From: Todiramphus chloris collaris
Taxonomy: Eukaryota; Chordata; Aves; Coraciiformes; Alcedinidae
Assembly: GCA_025345505.1 (NCBI GenBank)
Contig: JANVCC010000012.1
Location: forward strand, 12,369,845-12,433,844
DNA: 64,000 bases
Direction of reading: 5' to 3'
The notes under the pieces were generated by a model that ran no database searches, had not been told where the DNA came from, and was given only the letters and a program-made list of their open reading frames with translations. How positions within the stretch are numbered: position 1 is the first letter of the stretch; the number at the start of each line of letters is the position of its first letter. Both the position numbers and the translations under genes were made by a program. Below, piece after piece: positions 37,573 through 47,606 of the stretch.

Positions 37573-40500
37573 TGAGAAGTCAATTCATGGATCTGGGTCC
37601 AAGCACAGTGTGTTTCAGGTACCATTTTTTTAACTCTGTGTCAGCCATCACAGTTATGACACCTTGATTTTTCTTTTCAAAGTGTCATACACAGCACATT
37701 AAACAGCAAGTTTCTGAAGTAAAATATTTACTTTATAGTAAGTCATGGAAAGTGCATATGTAAATACATTTAAAAAAAAAAATCTGTAAAAGAATCAGGA
37801 TCTTGCTTACATGTTTAAAATCTACTTTTCCTTTCATTATTAGGGAAGAATTCTCTTTGATTTCAGGACTCTTGTTGTCCTCCAATTATTTTAGAAAACC
37901 TGAACTCAGGACTGAGGACTTTTTTTGCCTACTAGTTGAGAGGAAGCTCTCAGAAAGGAATTTTCTAAATTATTACTGAGTTGTTCACAAACTTGGACCT
38001 ATTTGTTTTCAAAGAACTTTGTCTAATGTTCTGATGACTCTGACTTGTCAAGGATTTTCAAAGTATCTGAATAAATGTGATGCTTAACTCCCTGTATTAT
38101 ATTAAAAGATCTACTATGGAATCATGTTCATACATGTATTAACATCTCAAAATAATCAACAATGATATTAATAAAATATCAAAGATTAAGATATCTAGAG
38201 CTACATATCTATTGTGCATTCTCATCTATATTAGAGAAACCCACTTTAAACTAAGAATTGAGTACTCACCTCACACCCACTTAGCAAAAGTGGGTCCTTG
38301 TAGGGAGCATACTGTGTATTGTATACAATTTTAATGCATAAAATCCTAATCTTTATTGTTGTTGTAGAAATTCAGTCAGTTGTTGTCTCATTGTGAATGT
38401 AGTGTAGGTATCAAGTGTATAATTCCTGTTAACAGATTAAGATAACAATCACTTTGGCTAACAACATTGAATGGAATGGTTATTAAGTACATTTATTTTT
38501 CCTCCAAAATGTACACTGTCCTTGTAAACAGTAATGGCCACCTCTTTACCATTCCACTATCAATGTAAAGTACTTAATATATACAGATCTAATAACAATT
38601 ATAAATTAAATGGACACCTATCATTTTACAATTTTAAAGAATATCCTAGTAAGTCCATTGAAAATCAGACTGTATACCTCATATTTAAACCCCTGAAAAC
38701 CTGAGCTTTTTAATAAAATTCCCAATAAATTTGGCATGTGGCAATCAGAAAGAAGCTTTGGAGAGGTGCCGGTAAACATCCAGAGACATTGTGCTAACCA
38801 ATTAGAGAATAAATTTTTATAATCAGAAGTTGTAATGTGGTTTAGTCTGCATACATTTGAGAAGTTGCACCCAGATATAACTTAGAGTACAGAGTACACT
38901 ATCAACATATTTCTGTGTTCCAGCTACAGAACTTAGAAGCATGCTTATCAGTTTAAAGCAGATACTTTTGGAGAGGACTAAATGTACAGATGTTTCTTGT
39001 ACCTAGATTATTAGAGATATAATAAAACTAGTTTATCAGTATTTTAATAAGAAAGTATTTATTTAAAATTCATATCTTTAAATGCTACATGTATGAACTA
39101 GTGTGTCTTTATGAATCTTGTTATATGGGTGGTTAAGCATGACTACCATCTTTTATACCTAAAGAAATCCTGATGATGAAATTCTGTGACTTGACATGGG
39201 CCACCGCAAAAGAATCAGTGTTGGAGCTGTGAGATAACAAATAAAGTCCCTTGACTCTTTTTATCCTTCGGTAACACATTTGTGCTTCCTTGTTTGTTTT
39301 TGTTGTTATTTTCTTTTTTTTACCCATGTATAACTGAAACCATGATTTTCTCTATAGCTGCTAATTGGTGTGTTTTATATCCAAATATTTCGCTGGATTA
39401 AGAGAGCTGTCATATCTGAATGATAGTATTATTACACAGATACTGTATTTTCCTTTTGTTGTAGTCTAATACTGAATTTTATAAACTCAGTCTTTCTCAT
39501 GACAGACATGTCATGAGAAACTATAAATCCCAGAAAGGTTTGTTATTCTTTATTGGCCAATAAGTGTTGCATAGATCATGGCCAAAGGGGCTTGCACAAC
39601 TCTTTATTAAATTCTGGGAATGTCAAATTTTCAAAAACGCACAGAATCTATGTACAGTTTCCTCGGACAAATGCTTATTTGGTTTGGAATTAAATTCCGT
39701 CAGAATACTGTGTAGAAGAATGATATGGAAAAAAAAAATCCTTACATTGATCTATTTCATAAAGTCTGAGAACACAGAAGGCTTCACAAATTACTTGATG
39801 CTCTTGACTGAAATAAATAAGTGGCAACTGATGTTACAAATACTGGTGGAACTCACAAAAATAGTCACATTGAAGAATCATAAACATGCCATCCAGACAA
39901 GGGTGGATATTTCTGGAATAATGTTGAGTGGGGATTGCCTCATCAAAGCAAAATGGTTCTTTTTGAAACATTGCCCAGATTTACCTAACTATATTAACTC
40001 CAAGTAGATGGAGTGCAAAATGTCCTGAATAGTAGATTAGACAGGACTCTGAGATATGTAAAAGAAGTGTTTCCACACGACCACCAAAGCTGACTTAAGG
40101 GAGAAAATTAGATATTAAGATACAACAAATAAATATTACTACAAAAGTGTTGTTTGCTTTGTTTGGGTTTGTTTGTTTGTTTGTTTTTGTTTTGTTTTTG
40201 GTTGGTTGGTTGGTTTTGGCTTGGTTTTTTTTTTCCTTTCAGAAATAAAATTTTGGTCAGAAAAATTATCTTCTGGAATTTCTATCATAAAAAAAAGCAA
40301 GGTCGTTTTGCCAAGAATGAACATTTAAATTAATCTTCCAAAAGCTGCAAATGCAATTTAAAATATTAGAAATTTTTTGGAATTTGACTACCTTCTTTTA
40401 AAGTAACTTCCAATATATTACTGAGAGAGAACAAAAGGAATGTAGAGTAAATCTGGTTTACAGTCATGATTTTTTTGCATTATGTCTGACTGAATGTATT

Positions 40501-41275
40501 ACTATTGTAAATGTATTAAGAATAGAACTCGGTGCAAAAATTATTAATCTAACACTTTTCTTCTAATAATGATATTCCTTCACATACCTATTTAATGTAG
40601 TAGTTTTAGTTATCATAAGAAAAATGGTATTCTAACTGTCCTTTATATTCCATTTTATATTCAGGTCTGATATAGATATACAAAATAAGTTCCTCCTGAT
40701 TCAGATGCTGCCATTGATGCAAAACTACATTCATTGAATCAGATGCAGGAATAAGATCTAACCTTTTCAAGACATTTTATTTTAGCATGGATTTTAACAT
40801 GAATTTTCCTATTTCTCACTTGTCATATAGATAGTACTTCTATTGTTATCTGAGTAGTAGGCAGTAGCATGGGTCTCCTATTTCTCACTTGGGCCAAAAA
40901 CTGAACCTGCAGTATGTGGAAGAGGAATAGTCACATTAGCTGAGTGTAAAGATGTCTGGAGAAATTTGCAAAGCCACATAAATATTCTCTGATGAAGTGC
41001 TCTGTAAAGGAGCTCTATCCAAGATACAAAGAAGTTATTCTGGCAACTGAATGCCCCAGACAATGTGATGGGGAGATTTTCATCAACATGATGGAAAGAG
41101 AGAAGGCTCTCTACCTATGATGAAGAAGGGAGTGATGTGGAAATGGTTTTTGAAGGGCAAAGAAGATTCAGAAGAGAATGTTCATGGAGAGCTGTGGAAC
41201 GAAATGAGGACACAGGTGTAAAAAAAGCAAGTTGTATAGACTTCACAGTATGTATTGGAAGACGTTAAATAGAGC
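37573..41275. other. AT-rich non-coding DNA
   Basis: No gene or repeat family recognised. It includes a 147-codon plus frame (39564-40007) with no ATG until codon 53 and no known domain, and a T/G simple repeat at 40150-40235. Confidence 0.45.
40150..40235. repeat. (TTTG)n / (GGTT)n low-complexity tract
   Basis: GTTT units at 40168-40185, then T-rich sequence and GGTT repeats at 40200-40215. Confidence 0.9.
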
Positions 41276-41420
41276 TGTCCTTTCACAGGAGTCACAGTAA
41301 CACTGCAAACAACTTTATTTTGCGACTACTCATGGGTTCTTTCCTATAAAGCTTGTGAACTGTATAGCTTTCTGTGATGGGCCTGCAGACACCTCTGCTG
41401 GTTATATACATTTAAATTGA
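41276..41420 (-). other. LTR-like fragment (weak)
   Basis: Read on the minus strand: GTATATAACC (near 41403), then AATAAAGTT (near 41318), then a terminus AAAGGACA (ending 41276), the order TATA, poly-A signal, CA expected for the 3' part of an LTR. No 5' terminus or target-site duplication was found. Confidence 0.25.
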
Positions 41421-42285
41421 TAAAAAAACCATTCTCTTAGTTGTTAGGTTATATGACAAAAGTCTGATCCTTGTATACACAGAGACACACAGGCACCTGG
41501 GGGGACCTCAGTCACACATAAGATTATGAATGCACAGCATCTTCACCTCTATCAGGCTATTGGGTTTGTCAGCTCCTAACACTGGGAATCTGCAACTGAC
41601 TTTTTTATGACCAGTTATTAATTCAGCTGCAGAAACTGAGGATGCATGTGAACAACTTGTGGGAATAGTAAGGCTGAGTACAACGAGGAGATGGGACAAA
41701 TCATTATTACCACTGATGCAAATAATTGGACAACTCCTAATCCCTGTCACTTTGTAGCATATTGTCCTCAAACATAAACATTGTATTTTTGAAATAACTT
41801 TGTCAGTCCCAAAGACAGTGTAGTCAGTACCGGAAAGAACAAATGGCCTTTACTGACTGATAAAATACTGGAGCCTAGTACAATACAGCTTATAAAACCA
41901 TTTACAATAAAAATAATTACAGGTCTCCTCCTGTACCTAATGTATTGATGGATTTAAAGTGGATTTACTGAGGCTGAACCATTGCTTCACAAACCTATGA
42001 ATGCCTATTGAGTCTGAATTTCAGACACTGATTACACTTTCCAAGGCTGCAATAAGGTACCAGAAACAAGTCTGCTGATGTTCTACAGCCAGTTCTAGCC
42101 CTGACACCTGACTTCATGTGGCTTTCTATATTCTGAAATTAGTTTTAGGCTGTGGTTCATCTCAACTTGGTCAAAAGAAAGTAGAGGCCTTCATGTATGA
42201 TCTGATTTGTAAAGACATTACCAGGTCTAAGCTGGGTCACAGCAGTATCCATCAGCTTGACAAAGATACTACTAAAAAGGTGAAG
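41421..42285. other. Non-coding DNA
   Basis: No gene or repeat family recognised. Confidence 0.4.
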
Positions 42286-42397
42286 AATAGCAAAGTATTG
42301 TTTTGTATGATAGCAATACTATTCACAGCTGGTTAGAAGACAACCATGAAATGCAAGTGAAAAAAAAAAAAAAAAAAAAAAATAGCAAAGTATTGTT
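42286..42397 (+). mobile_element. Short poly-A-tailed insertion with 17-bp direct repeats
   Basis: AATAGCAAAGTATTGTT occurs at 42286-42302 and again, without change, at 42381-42397. Between them lie 57 bp of unrelated sequence and an A tail (42360-42382). Flanking direct repeats plus a 3' A tail are hallmarks of L1-type retroposition, unlike CR1, whose tail is ATTCTGTG. The body does not match a tRNA or snRNA I know. A tandem duplication through an A-rich tract is the alternative. Confidence 0.45.
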
Positions 42398-42403
42398 AAA
42401 AAT

Positions 42404-42431
<28 letters not shown>
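42360..42431. repeat. Two long A runs (A23 and A28)
   Basis: A23 at 42360-42382 and A28 at 42404-42431, separated by the second copy of the 17-bp direct repeat. Confidence 0.9.
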
Positions 42432-42436
<5 letters not shown>

Positions 42437-43952
42437 GCTGCTGTTTGTCAGATTAGCTTTCTCCTCTGAAGTGCCCTTTTTCCTTTTTTATATTTTCTCA
42501 ACCTTGTAAGGTTTTTCAAGGACACTGTTGTATGGGGTTCTTTTTGAAGGGCTGCATATCAAAGCCAAATGAATAAGAAGAAGGCGTGCAAGATGGACTC
42601 CTTAACATTACCACAAGCTTCTGTGAAGGAAGCCTTGAGTTCAGCAATAACACATTTTCCCATTTTGTTGCTGTTGTTTTTAACTAGGGTAGTGGGAAAG
42701 CCTTTTGTAATGTGGACATGACTGAGTGCTCCAGCATAAGAAAGCAGTTTTGAGTGACATATGGACAAGGTCACGAGATTTCTTCATGTCATAGTCTGTG
42801 ATATTGGTCAGTGAAGTTTGCTAAACATTGGCCATTTCACAAGCTATGAATAAGAAATTCCATTTGCCCACACTGCCACAATATCTGAACAGCCTGTTGT
42901 ATATATTTCTTCAGTCCTTTGTACTACCAGATGTCATACATATATTATTTTTACAAAAAATATAAGCTTATTATAGAGGTGTTTCCCATATTCTGGCAGA
43001 GTTAATTGCAATACAACATTCATCGTTTATTTAGAACTTGGTTTTCTTTGTTTGTATACTTCTTAGATGTATTTGTTGCTGATTTATTTTAAAGTGTGTT
43101 GAAGTCTGGAAATGTTTTATTTCTTCATCATGTTACTTTTAGTACTTTTATTTCCATACATATGTAGTTAATTTGAAGTTTAATATAGTCTTCTTTATAG
43201 ATCTTCTAAAATAATAATATGACATGGTAAAATTATTTAAGTGTACTGGAAATAGGACATACTTACCAACTTTTAAATTAAGTGTTCCAAAAGGGAAGAT
43301 CCTGTGGCTTAATAGATGATGTACTTTGTAATACTATCTTTTGATTCATTTAACTAGGTTTACTATTCTTATAAAATGGTTTAATTTAATTCTTCCTATG
43401 ATGAAGTAAATGTACATTTTCCACCATAAATAGAATTAATAGAATTTTTATAGAACTGGTTTAAGTAGTGTGCTTTTGCCTTTCTGCAGCTTTTCCTACA
43501 AAGGTATTTATTTCCCCATATATATACTTCACAATTTGAATTAATGCTTGCCTTCTGCTGAAAATGTTTTGATTACTGAAGAACTCAAGGACAAGCATGT
43601 GTAGTTGAACTGGAGAAGATCAAGTTACTAATATCTTTTTCTACAACTAGAAAGCTGGACTTGATATTAATTTCTCTATAAACTCTTTTATCCTTGGATG
43701 TCTCTCATTAATACCATATATGTTAATTGCAACTTCTTAAATTAATATTAATTTATTGCCAGGAATGTCATTTAGGCTAACAACATCTATTTTCACTTAG
43801 TATCTATGCCATTAGTATAGAACTAACAAAACAAAAGCTTTACGTACAATGCACAACTATTTGTATTAAAACATTAATCTTTGTAACAATTATCCAACAT
43901 TCAAATTCATGCAGCTATTCTAATTTAATTTTCCTAGAATACGTATATTAAA
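42432..43952. other. AT-rich non-coding DNA
   Basis: No gene or repeat family recognised. Confidence 0.45.
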
Positions 43953-44150
43953 CACAGAATCACAGAATCACTCAGGTTGGAAAAGATCCTTGGGATCATC
44001 ATGTCCAACCATTAGCCCCTACTCTACAAGTTCACCCCTAGACCACATCCCCCAACAACACATCTAAGAGATGTTTAAACACATCCAGGGTTGGAGACTC
44101 AACTCACCTTCTTCCGTGAAGAATTTTTTCCTAATGTCTAGTCTCACTAT
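43953..44150 (-). mobile_element. 5'-truncated CR1, 3' end only
   Basis: CACAGAATCACAGAATCACT (two terminal tail units), CAGGTTGGAAAAGATCCTTG and GATCATCATGTCCAACCATT are a CR1 3' UTR in reverse complement. The similarity reaches the end of ORF2 (GAAGAATTTTTTCCTAATGT). About 50 bp near 44108 are missing relative to the family. Confidence 0.92.
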
Positions 44151-44407
44151 CATCAGTTTGAGCTTTATAAGGAAAGGGGTTTATTATTAAAATATTAATA
44201 TACTAATTATTTACATTACAGTTAATGATTTGATACATAGGGAAAAAAAAAAAAGAGACTTTTTTCTCTTTTTGATATGACTATGTATTTTAGTATTAAC
44301 AGAATTAAAATCCGAACAGTCTCCCATATTCTTTCCAGTGAGGCCAGCTTTAAAATGAAGGACCTGGGGGGCAGGGTCCAAGATAGCAATGCTCATGCCA
44401 TTGCATC
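44151..44407. other. Non-coding DNA between two CR1 copies
   Basis: Mostly AT-rich with an A13 run near 44248. The last 60 bp may already be CR1 inter-ORF sequence. Confidence 0.4.
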
Positions 44408-44579
44408 CAGCTGGTGAATAACCCAGGCCAACCAGAGTAGCAACAAATGCTCCTTAGATGTCTTCCAAATGAGACCCAGAAGGCCAATCACCTCAAGGGT
44501 GAGTATGACTATGGTGGTTCTTCTTGATTCCCTCCAGGGAAACCTTGCTCAATTTAAGTCTCCAGAATGCCCGTAAACC

Positions 44580-45460
44580 AAGACATTCAGCAGGGAGAAT
44601 AAACAAGAAGAACTAGAGATCTGGGTGCAGTTGCAGAGCTGTGATCTCATTGTAGTTATGGAGACATGATGGGATGGCTTGCATGACTGGAATGCTGTCA
44701 TGGATGGCTGTGTACTTCTTAGGAAAAACAGGCCAGCAAGGCAAGGTGGTGGAGTTGCTCTTTAAGTGAGAGAGCAATAGGAATGTATCTACCTGGGGGG
44801 ATGAAAAACATGTTGAAAACTTGTGGGTAAGAATTAGGGGGCAGTCTAATATAAGTGACACTGTTGTGTGTGTTTACTACAAGCCACCTGATTAGGAAGA
44901 GGAAGTCGATGACGCCTTCTACAGACAGCAGAAAGGAGCATCATAATCACATGTCCTGGTGTTCAAGGGGGACTTCAACAATGTTGTTATTTGCTGGAAA
45001 GCCAACACAGTGAGGCAAACACAGTCCAGGAGTTTCCTCTGTCACAGGTGGTGGAGAAGACAGTGAGGAGAGGTGTGCTGCTGGACCTTGTACTATCAGA
45101 CAAAGAAGATCTTGTTGGAGATGTGAAGGCTGGAGTCTGCAGTGACCATTTGGTAGACTTCAGGATCCTGTATGGAAGAATTAGGGCAATAAGTTGGATT
45201 ACAACCTACTTGACAAGAGATAATTTTGTCCTCTTCAAAGATGTACTTGGAGAATTCCCATAGGTTAGGGCTCTAGAAGGGAGGAGGGCTTAAGATAGCT
45301 AGTAAATATTCAGGCACCATTATATAATGCTCAAGATTGGTGCATCCTTATGAGTAAAAAATCAAGCAAAGGTGGCAGAAGACCTGCATAGATCATCAAG
45401 AATCTTCTGGAAAAACTCAAATGGAAGAAGGAAGTTTACAGACTGTGCAAAAAAGGGACT
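44580..45460 (+). pseudogene. CR1 ORF2 endonuclease part, broken
   Basis: NKQEELE- and ITETWW-equivalent codons (44600-44670) are followed by GLY.VREQ-like sequence, DTVVCVYYKPPD, GDFNNVVICWK and the 44991-45263 frame with RGVLLDLVLSDKEDLVGDV and CSDHLVDF. The SDH catalytic block of CR1 reads CSDHLVDF here, keeping SDH. TETWWD is degraded by a stop (ATGGAGACATGATGGG). No continuous frame joins the blocks. Confidence 0.88.
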
Positions 45461-45466
45461 GACTAC
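45461..45466 (+). repeat. Left target-site duplication (GACTAC)
   Basis: GACTAC precedes the LTR; GACTGC follows it at 45820-45825, one mismatch in six. Confidence 0.75.
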
Positions 45467-45819
45467 TGTCGCTGTTTATACCAGGAGCAGAGAGATGCAG
45501 CAACACATAAATTCAGCAAGAGAAGGCAAAAGAAGCAACTTTATTAATTTATAACCCCATTTTATATTCTATAGCCCCATAAGGTGATTGGTCAGTGATC
45601 ACCCATCCCCTAGGGTGATTGGCTAAAGTCCTACAACACTAATCTGAAAATATTCTTCCAATGTATTATAAACAGAACTTAGCAAAACACCAGGTGTTGG
45701 CGCAACTTACAAAAATTATCCTACTGTTTCTCATAACATGTGTGACAAAGGCAGGACTCTCACTGAATATTGTGAGAACCTGAGAAAATCCCTCTGCTCG
45801 CAGCTTTTCAACATCCACA
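45467..45819 (-). mobile_element. Compact solo LTR inserted in CR1 ORF2
   Basis: The 353-bp block begins TGTCGCTG and ends CATCCACA, interrupting CR1 between its KKGL- and W/LGGI-equivalent codons. In the minus direction it shows two CCAAT boxes (ATTGG at 45618-45622 and 45587-45591), a TATAAAA (45566-45560) and AATAAA (45545-45540). The TATA and AATAAA boxes are only about 20 bp apart, as in alpharetrovirus LTRs with very short R regions. Length, six-bp duplication and this spacing suggest a class II (alpha/beta-like) avian ERV. No internal viral genes remain. Confidence 0.82.
45540..45622 (-). promoter_or_regulatory. LTR promoter elements: two CCAAT boxes, TATA box, AATAAA
   Basis: Ordered on the minus strand as CCAAT, CCAAT, TATAAAA, AATAAA within about 80 bp. 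Motif-level evidence only. Confidence 0.6.
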
Positions 45820-45825
45820 GACTGC
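45820..45825 (+). repeat. Right target-site duplication (GACTGC)
   Basis: Follows the LTR's terminal CA and differs from the left copy at one base. CR1 sequence (TGGGAGGAATATAGGAAC) resumes directly. Confidence 0.75.
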
Positions 45826-46974
45826 TTGGGAGGAATATAGGAACATTGTCAGAGTATGTAGGGATGAAAAGAGGAAGGCTAAGAGCCTCTTGGAATTAAA
45901 TCTGGCAAATGGCAAAAAAGACAACAAAAAGGGTTTCTTCCAGTGCATCAGTTGCAAAAGGAAGACTAGGGAAAAGGTGGGCCTACTTCTGAATGAAGCA
46001 GGTGCCCTGGTGATGGAAGATACAGAGAAGGTGGGGTTAATGAACGCCTTCTTTTCTTCAATGTTTACTGCTAAGACCATCTCTCAGGAGTCCCAGTCCC
46101 TTGAGGTAAGAGAGAAAGTCTGGAAGAAGGAAGACTCTCCCTTGGTTGAGGAGGATTGGGTTAGAGATCATTCAGGCAAACTGGACACCCACAAATCCAT
46201 GGGCTCTGATGGGATCCACCCACAAGTGATGAAGGAGCTGGCAGATTCCACTCTCTATCATTTTTGAAAGTTCATGGAGAACAGGAGAGGTGTCTGAGGA
46301 TGAGAGGAAAGCCAATGTCACTCTAGTCTTCAAAAAGGGCAAGAAGAAGGGCAATGGGAATTAATCGCTAGTCAGCCTCACCTCCAGCCCTGGAAAGGTG
46401 ATGGAACAACTCATTCTGGATGGCATCTCAAAGCATGTGTGGGAGAAGAATTCTATCAGGAGTAGTCAACATGGATCCACCAAGAGGAAATCATCTTAAC
46501 CAATCTGTCAACCTTCCATGATGGAGAGATTAGCTGTGTAGAGCAGTGTATGTTGTCTACCTCAGTGTCAGCAAGGCTTTTGACACTGTGTCCCATAACA
46601 ACCTCATAGGTAAGTGTAGGAAATGTGGATTAGAGGACAGGACGGTGAGGTGGATTGAGAACTAGCTGAATGATGGAGCTCAGATGGTTTAATCAGCAGT
46701 CTAGAGTCTAGTTGGAGGCCCATAGATAGCAGTGCTGTTCAACCTAATCATCTCATCAGTGACTTTGATGAAGGAATGGAGTGTACCCTCAGCAAGTTTG
46801 CTGATGATACAAAACTGGGAAGAGTGGCTGATACACCAGAAAAATGTGCTTCCATTCAGTGAGACACAGACAGGCTGGTGAGTTGAGCAGAGAGGAACCT
46901 CCCCAGAGAGAGGCAAAGAGTAGGGTCCTGCACCTGGGGAGGAATAACCACATGCACCAAGAACAAGTTAGGAC
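45826..46974 (+). pseudogene. CR1 ORF2 linker and reverse transcriptase, decayed
   Basis: The 45890-46267 frame has KKGFFQCISCKRKTREKVGLL, EDTEKVGLMNAFFSSMF, KLDTHKSMGSDGIHPQVMKE and LADST. Frame-broken continuation gives VFKKGKK, STRKSS, VVYLSVSKAFDTVSH (the first catalytic Asp of LDFSKAFDT has become Ser), RWIEN and FADDTKLGRVADT. The second catalytic motif FADD is intact. Stops lie at each interval, so no protein could be made. Confidence 0.9.
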
Positions 46975-47145
46975 TTCTGGGCTCCCCAGTTCAAGAGAGT
47001 GACACAAGACATAGAAAAGACTGAGGTACTGAATTCCTTCTTCACAATAGTCTTCATTAGTAAAACTGGACTTTGGGATTCCCAGGCCCCAGAGAGCAGG
47101 GATTCCCAGGCCCCAGAGAGCAGGGTGAAAATTTGAAGAGAGACT
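46975..47145 (+). other. Non-collinear CR1 mosaic patch
   Basis: CTTCTGGGCTCCCCAGTTCA (downstream ORF2, QFWAPQFK) is followed by ACATAGAAAAGACTGAGGTA and ACTGAATTCCTTCTTC, which belongs some 350 codons upstream (DTEKAELLNAFF). After this the normal downstream order resumes at GTCAAGGGAGGTGATTG. The QFWAP segment occurs again at 47217-47240. A 24-bp tandem duplication lies inside. Confidence 0.8.
47075..47122. repeat. Perfect 24-bp tandem duplication
   Basis: Unit 47075-47098 starts GGGATTCCCAGG and ends CAGAGAGCA; it is repeated exactly at 47099-47122. Confidence 0.95.
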
Positions 47146-47606
47146 TACTGTCCCACCAGCAGGTCAAGGGAGGTGATTGTTTTCAGTGCTGTGAGGCTAC
47201 ACGTGGAGTTCTGGACCCAGTTCTGGGCTCCTCAGTAAAAGAGAGACATGGACATACTGGAGGGAGTCCAATGGAGGATCACAAAGATGATGAAGGGACT
47301 GAAGCATCTCTCCTATGAGAAAAGACTGAAAGCCTGGACTGTTCAGCCTAGAGAAGAGAAGCCTCGGGGAGATCTTATCAATGTTCACAAGTATCTGAAG
47401 GGAGGGTGCAAAGAGAATGCAGACAGGACTTTTTCAGTGGTTACAGGTTGAGAGTAAATACTCACAAACTGAAACGCAAGAGGTTGTCTGAACACTGGAA
47501 AATACTTTTTGACTATGAGGGTGATGGAGGCCTGACACTGCTTGCCCAGAGATGTTGCGAATTCTCCTTGGAGATTTTCAGAAGCTATCTGGACATAGTC
47601 ACTCAT
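47146..47606 (+). pseudogene. CR1 ORF2 C-terminus
   Basis: SREVIV-like sequence, LEGVQWRITKMMKGLKHLSY, KYLKGGCKENA, then in broken frames the FLTMRV and PRDV blocks and the end at TATCTGGACATAGTC. The CR1 3' UTR and tail that should follow are missing. Confidence 0.9.

Larger units (their letters stand above)
44408..47606 (+). mobile_element. Long CR1 LINE (inter-ORF region + whole ORF2), interrupted by a solo LTR
   Basis: The CR1 inter-ORF stretch (CCTCAAGGGTGAGTATG) leads into endonuclease, linker, RT and C-terminus in order on the plus strand. Removing the LTR leaves about 2.8 kb. ORF1 is absent and the 3' UTR and tail are cut off at about 47606, so both ends are truncated. A mosaic patch at 46975-47145 breaks collinearity. 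Many stops and frameshifts make it inactive. Confidence 0.93.
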
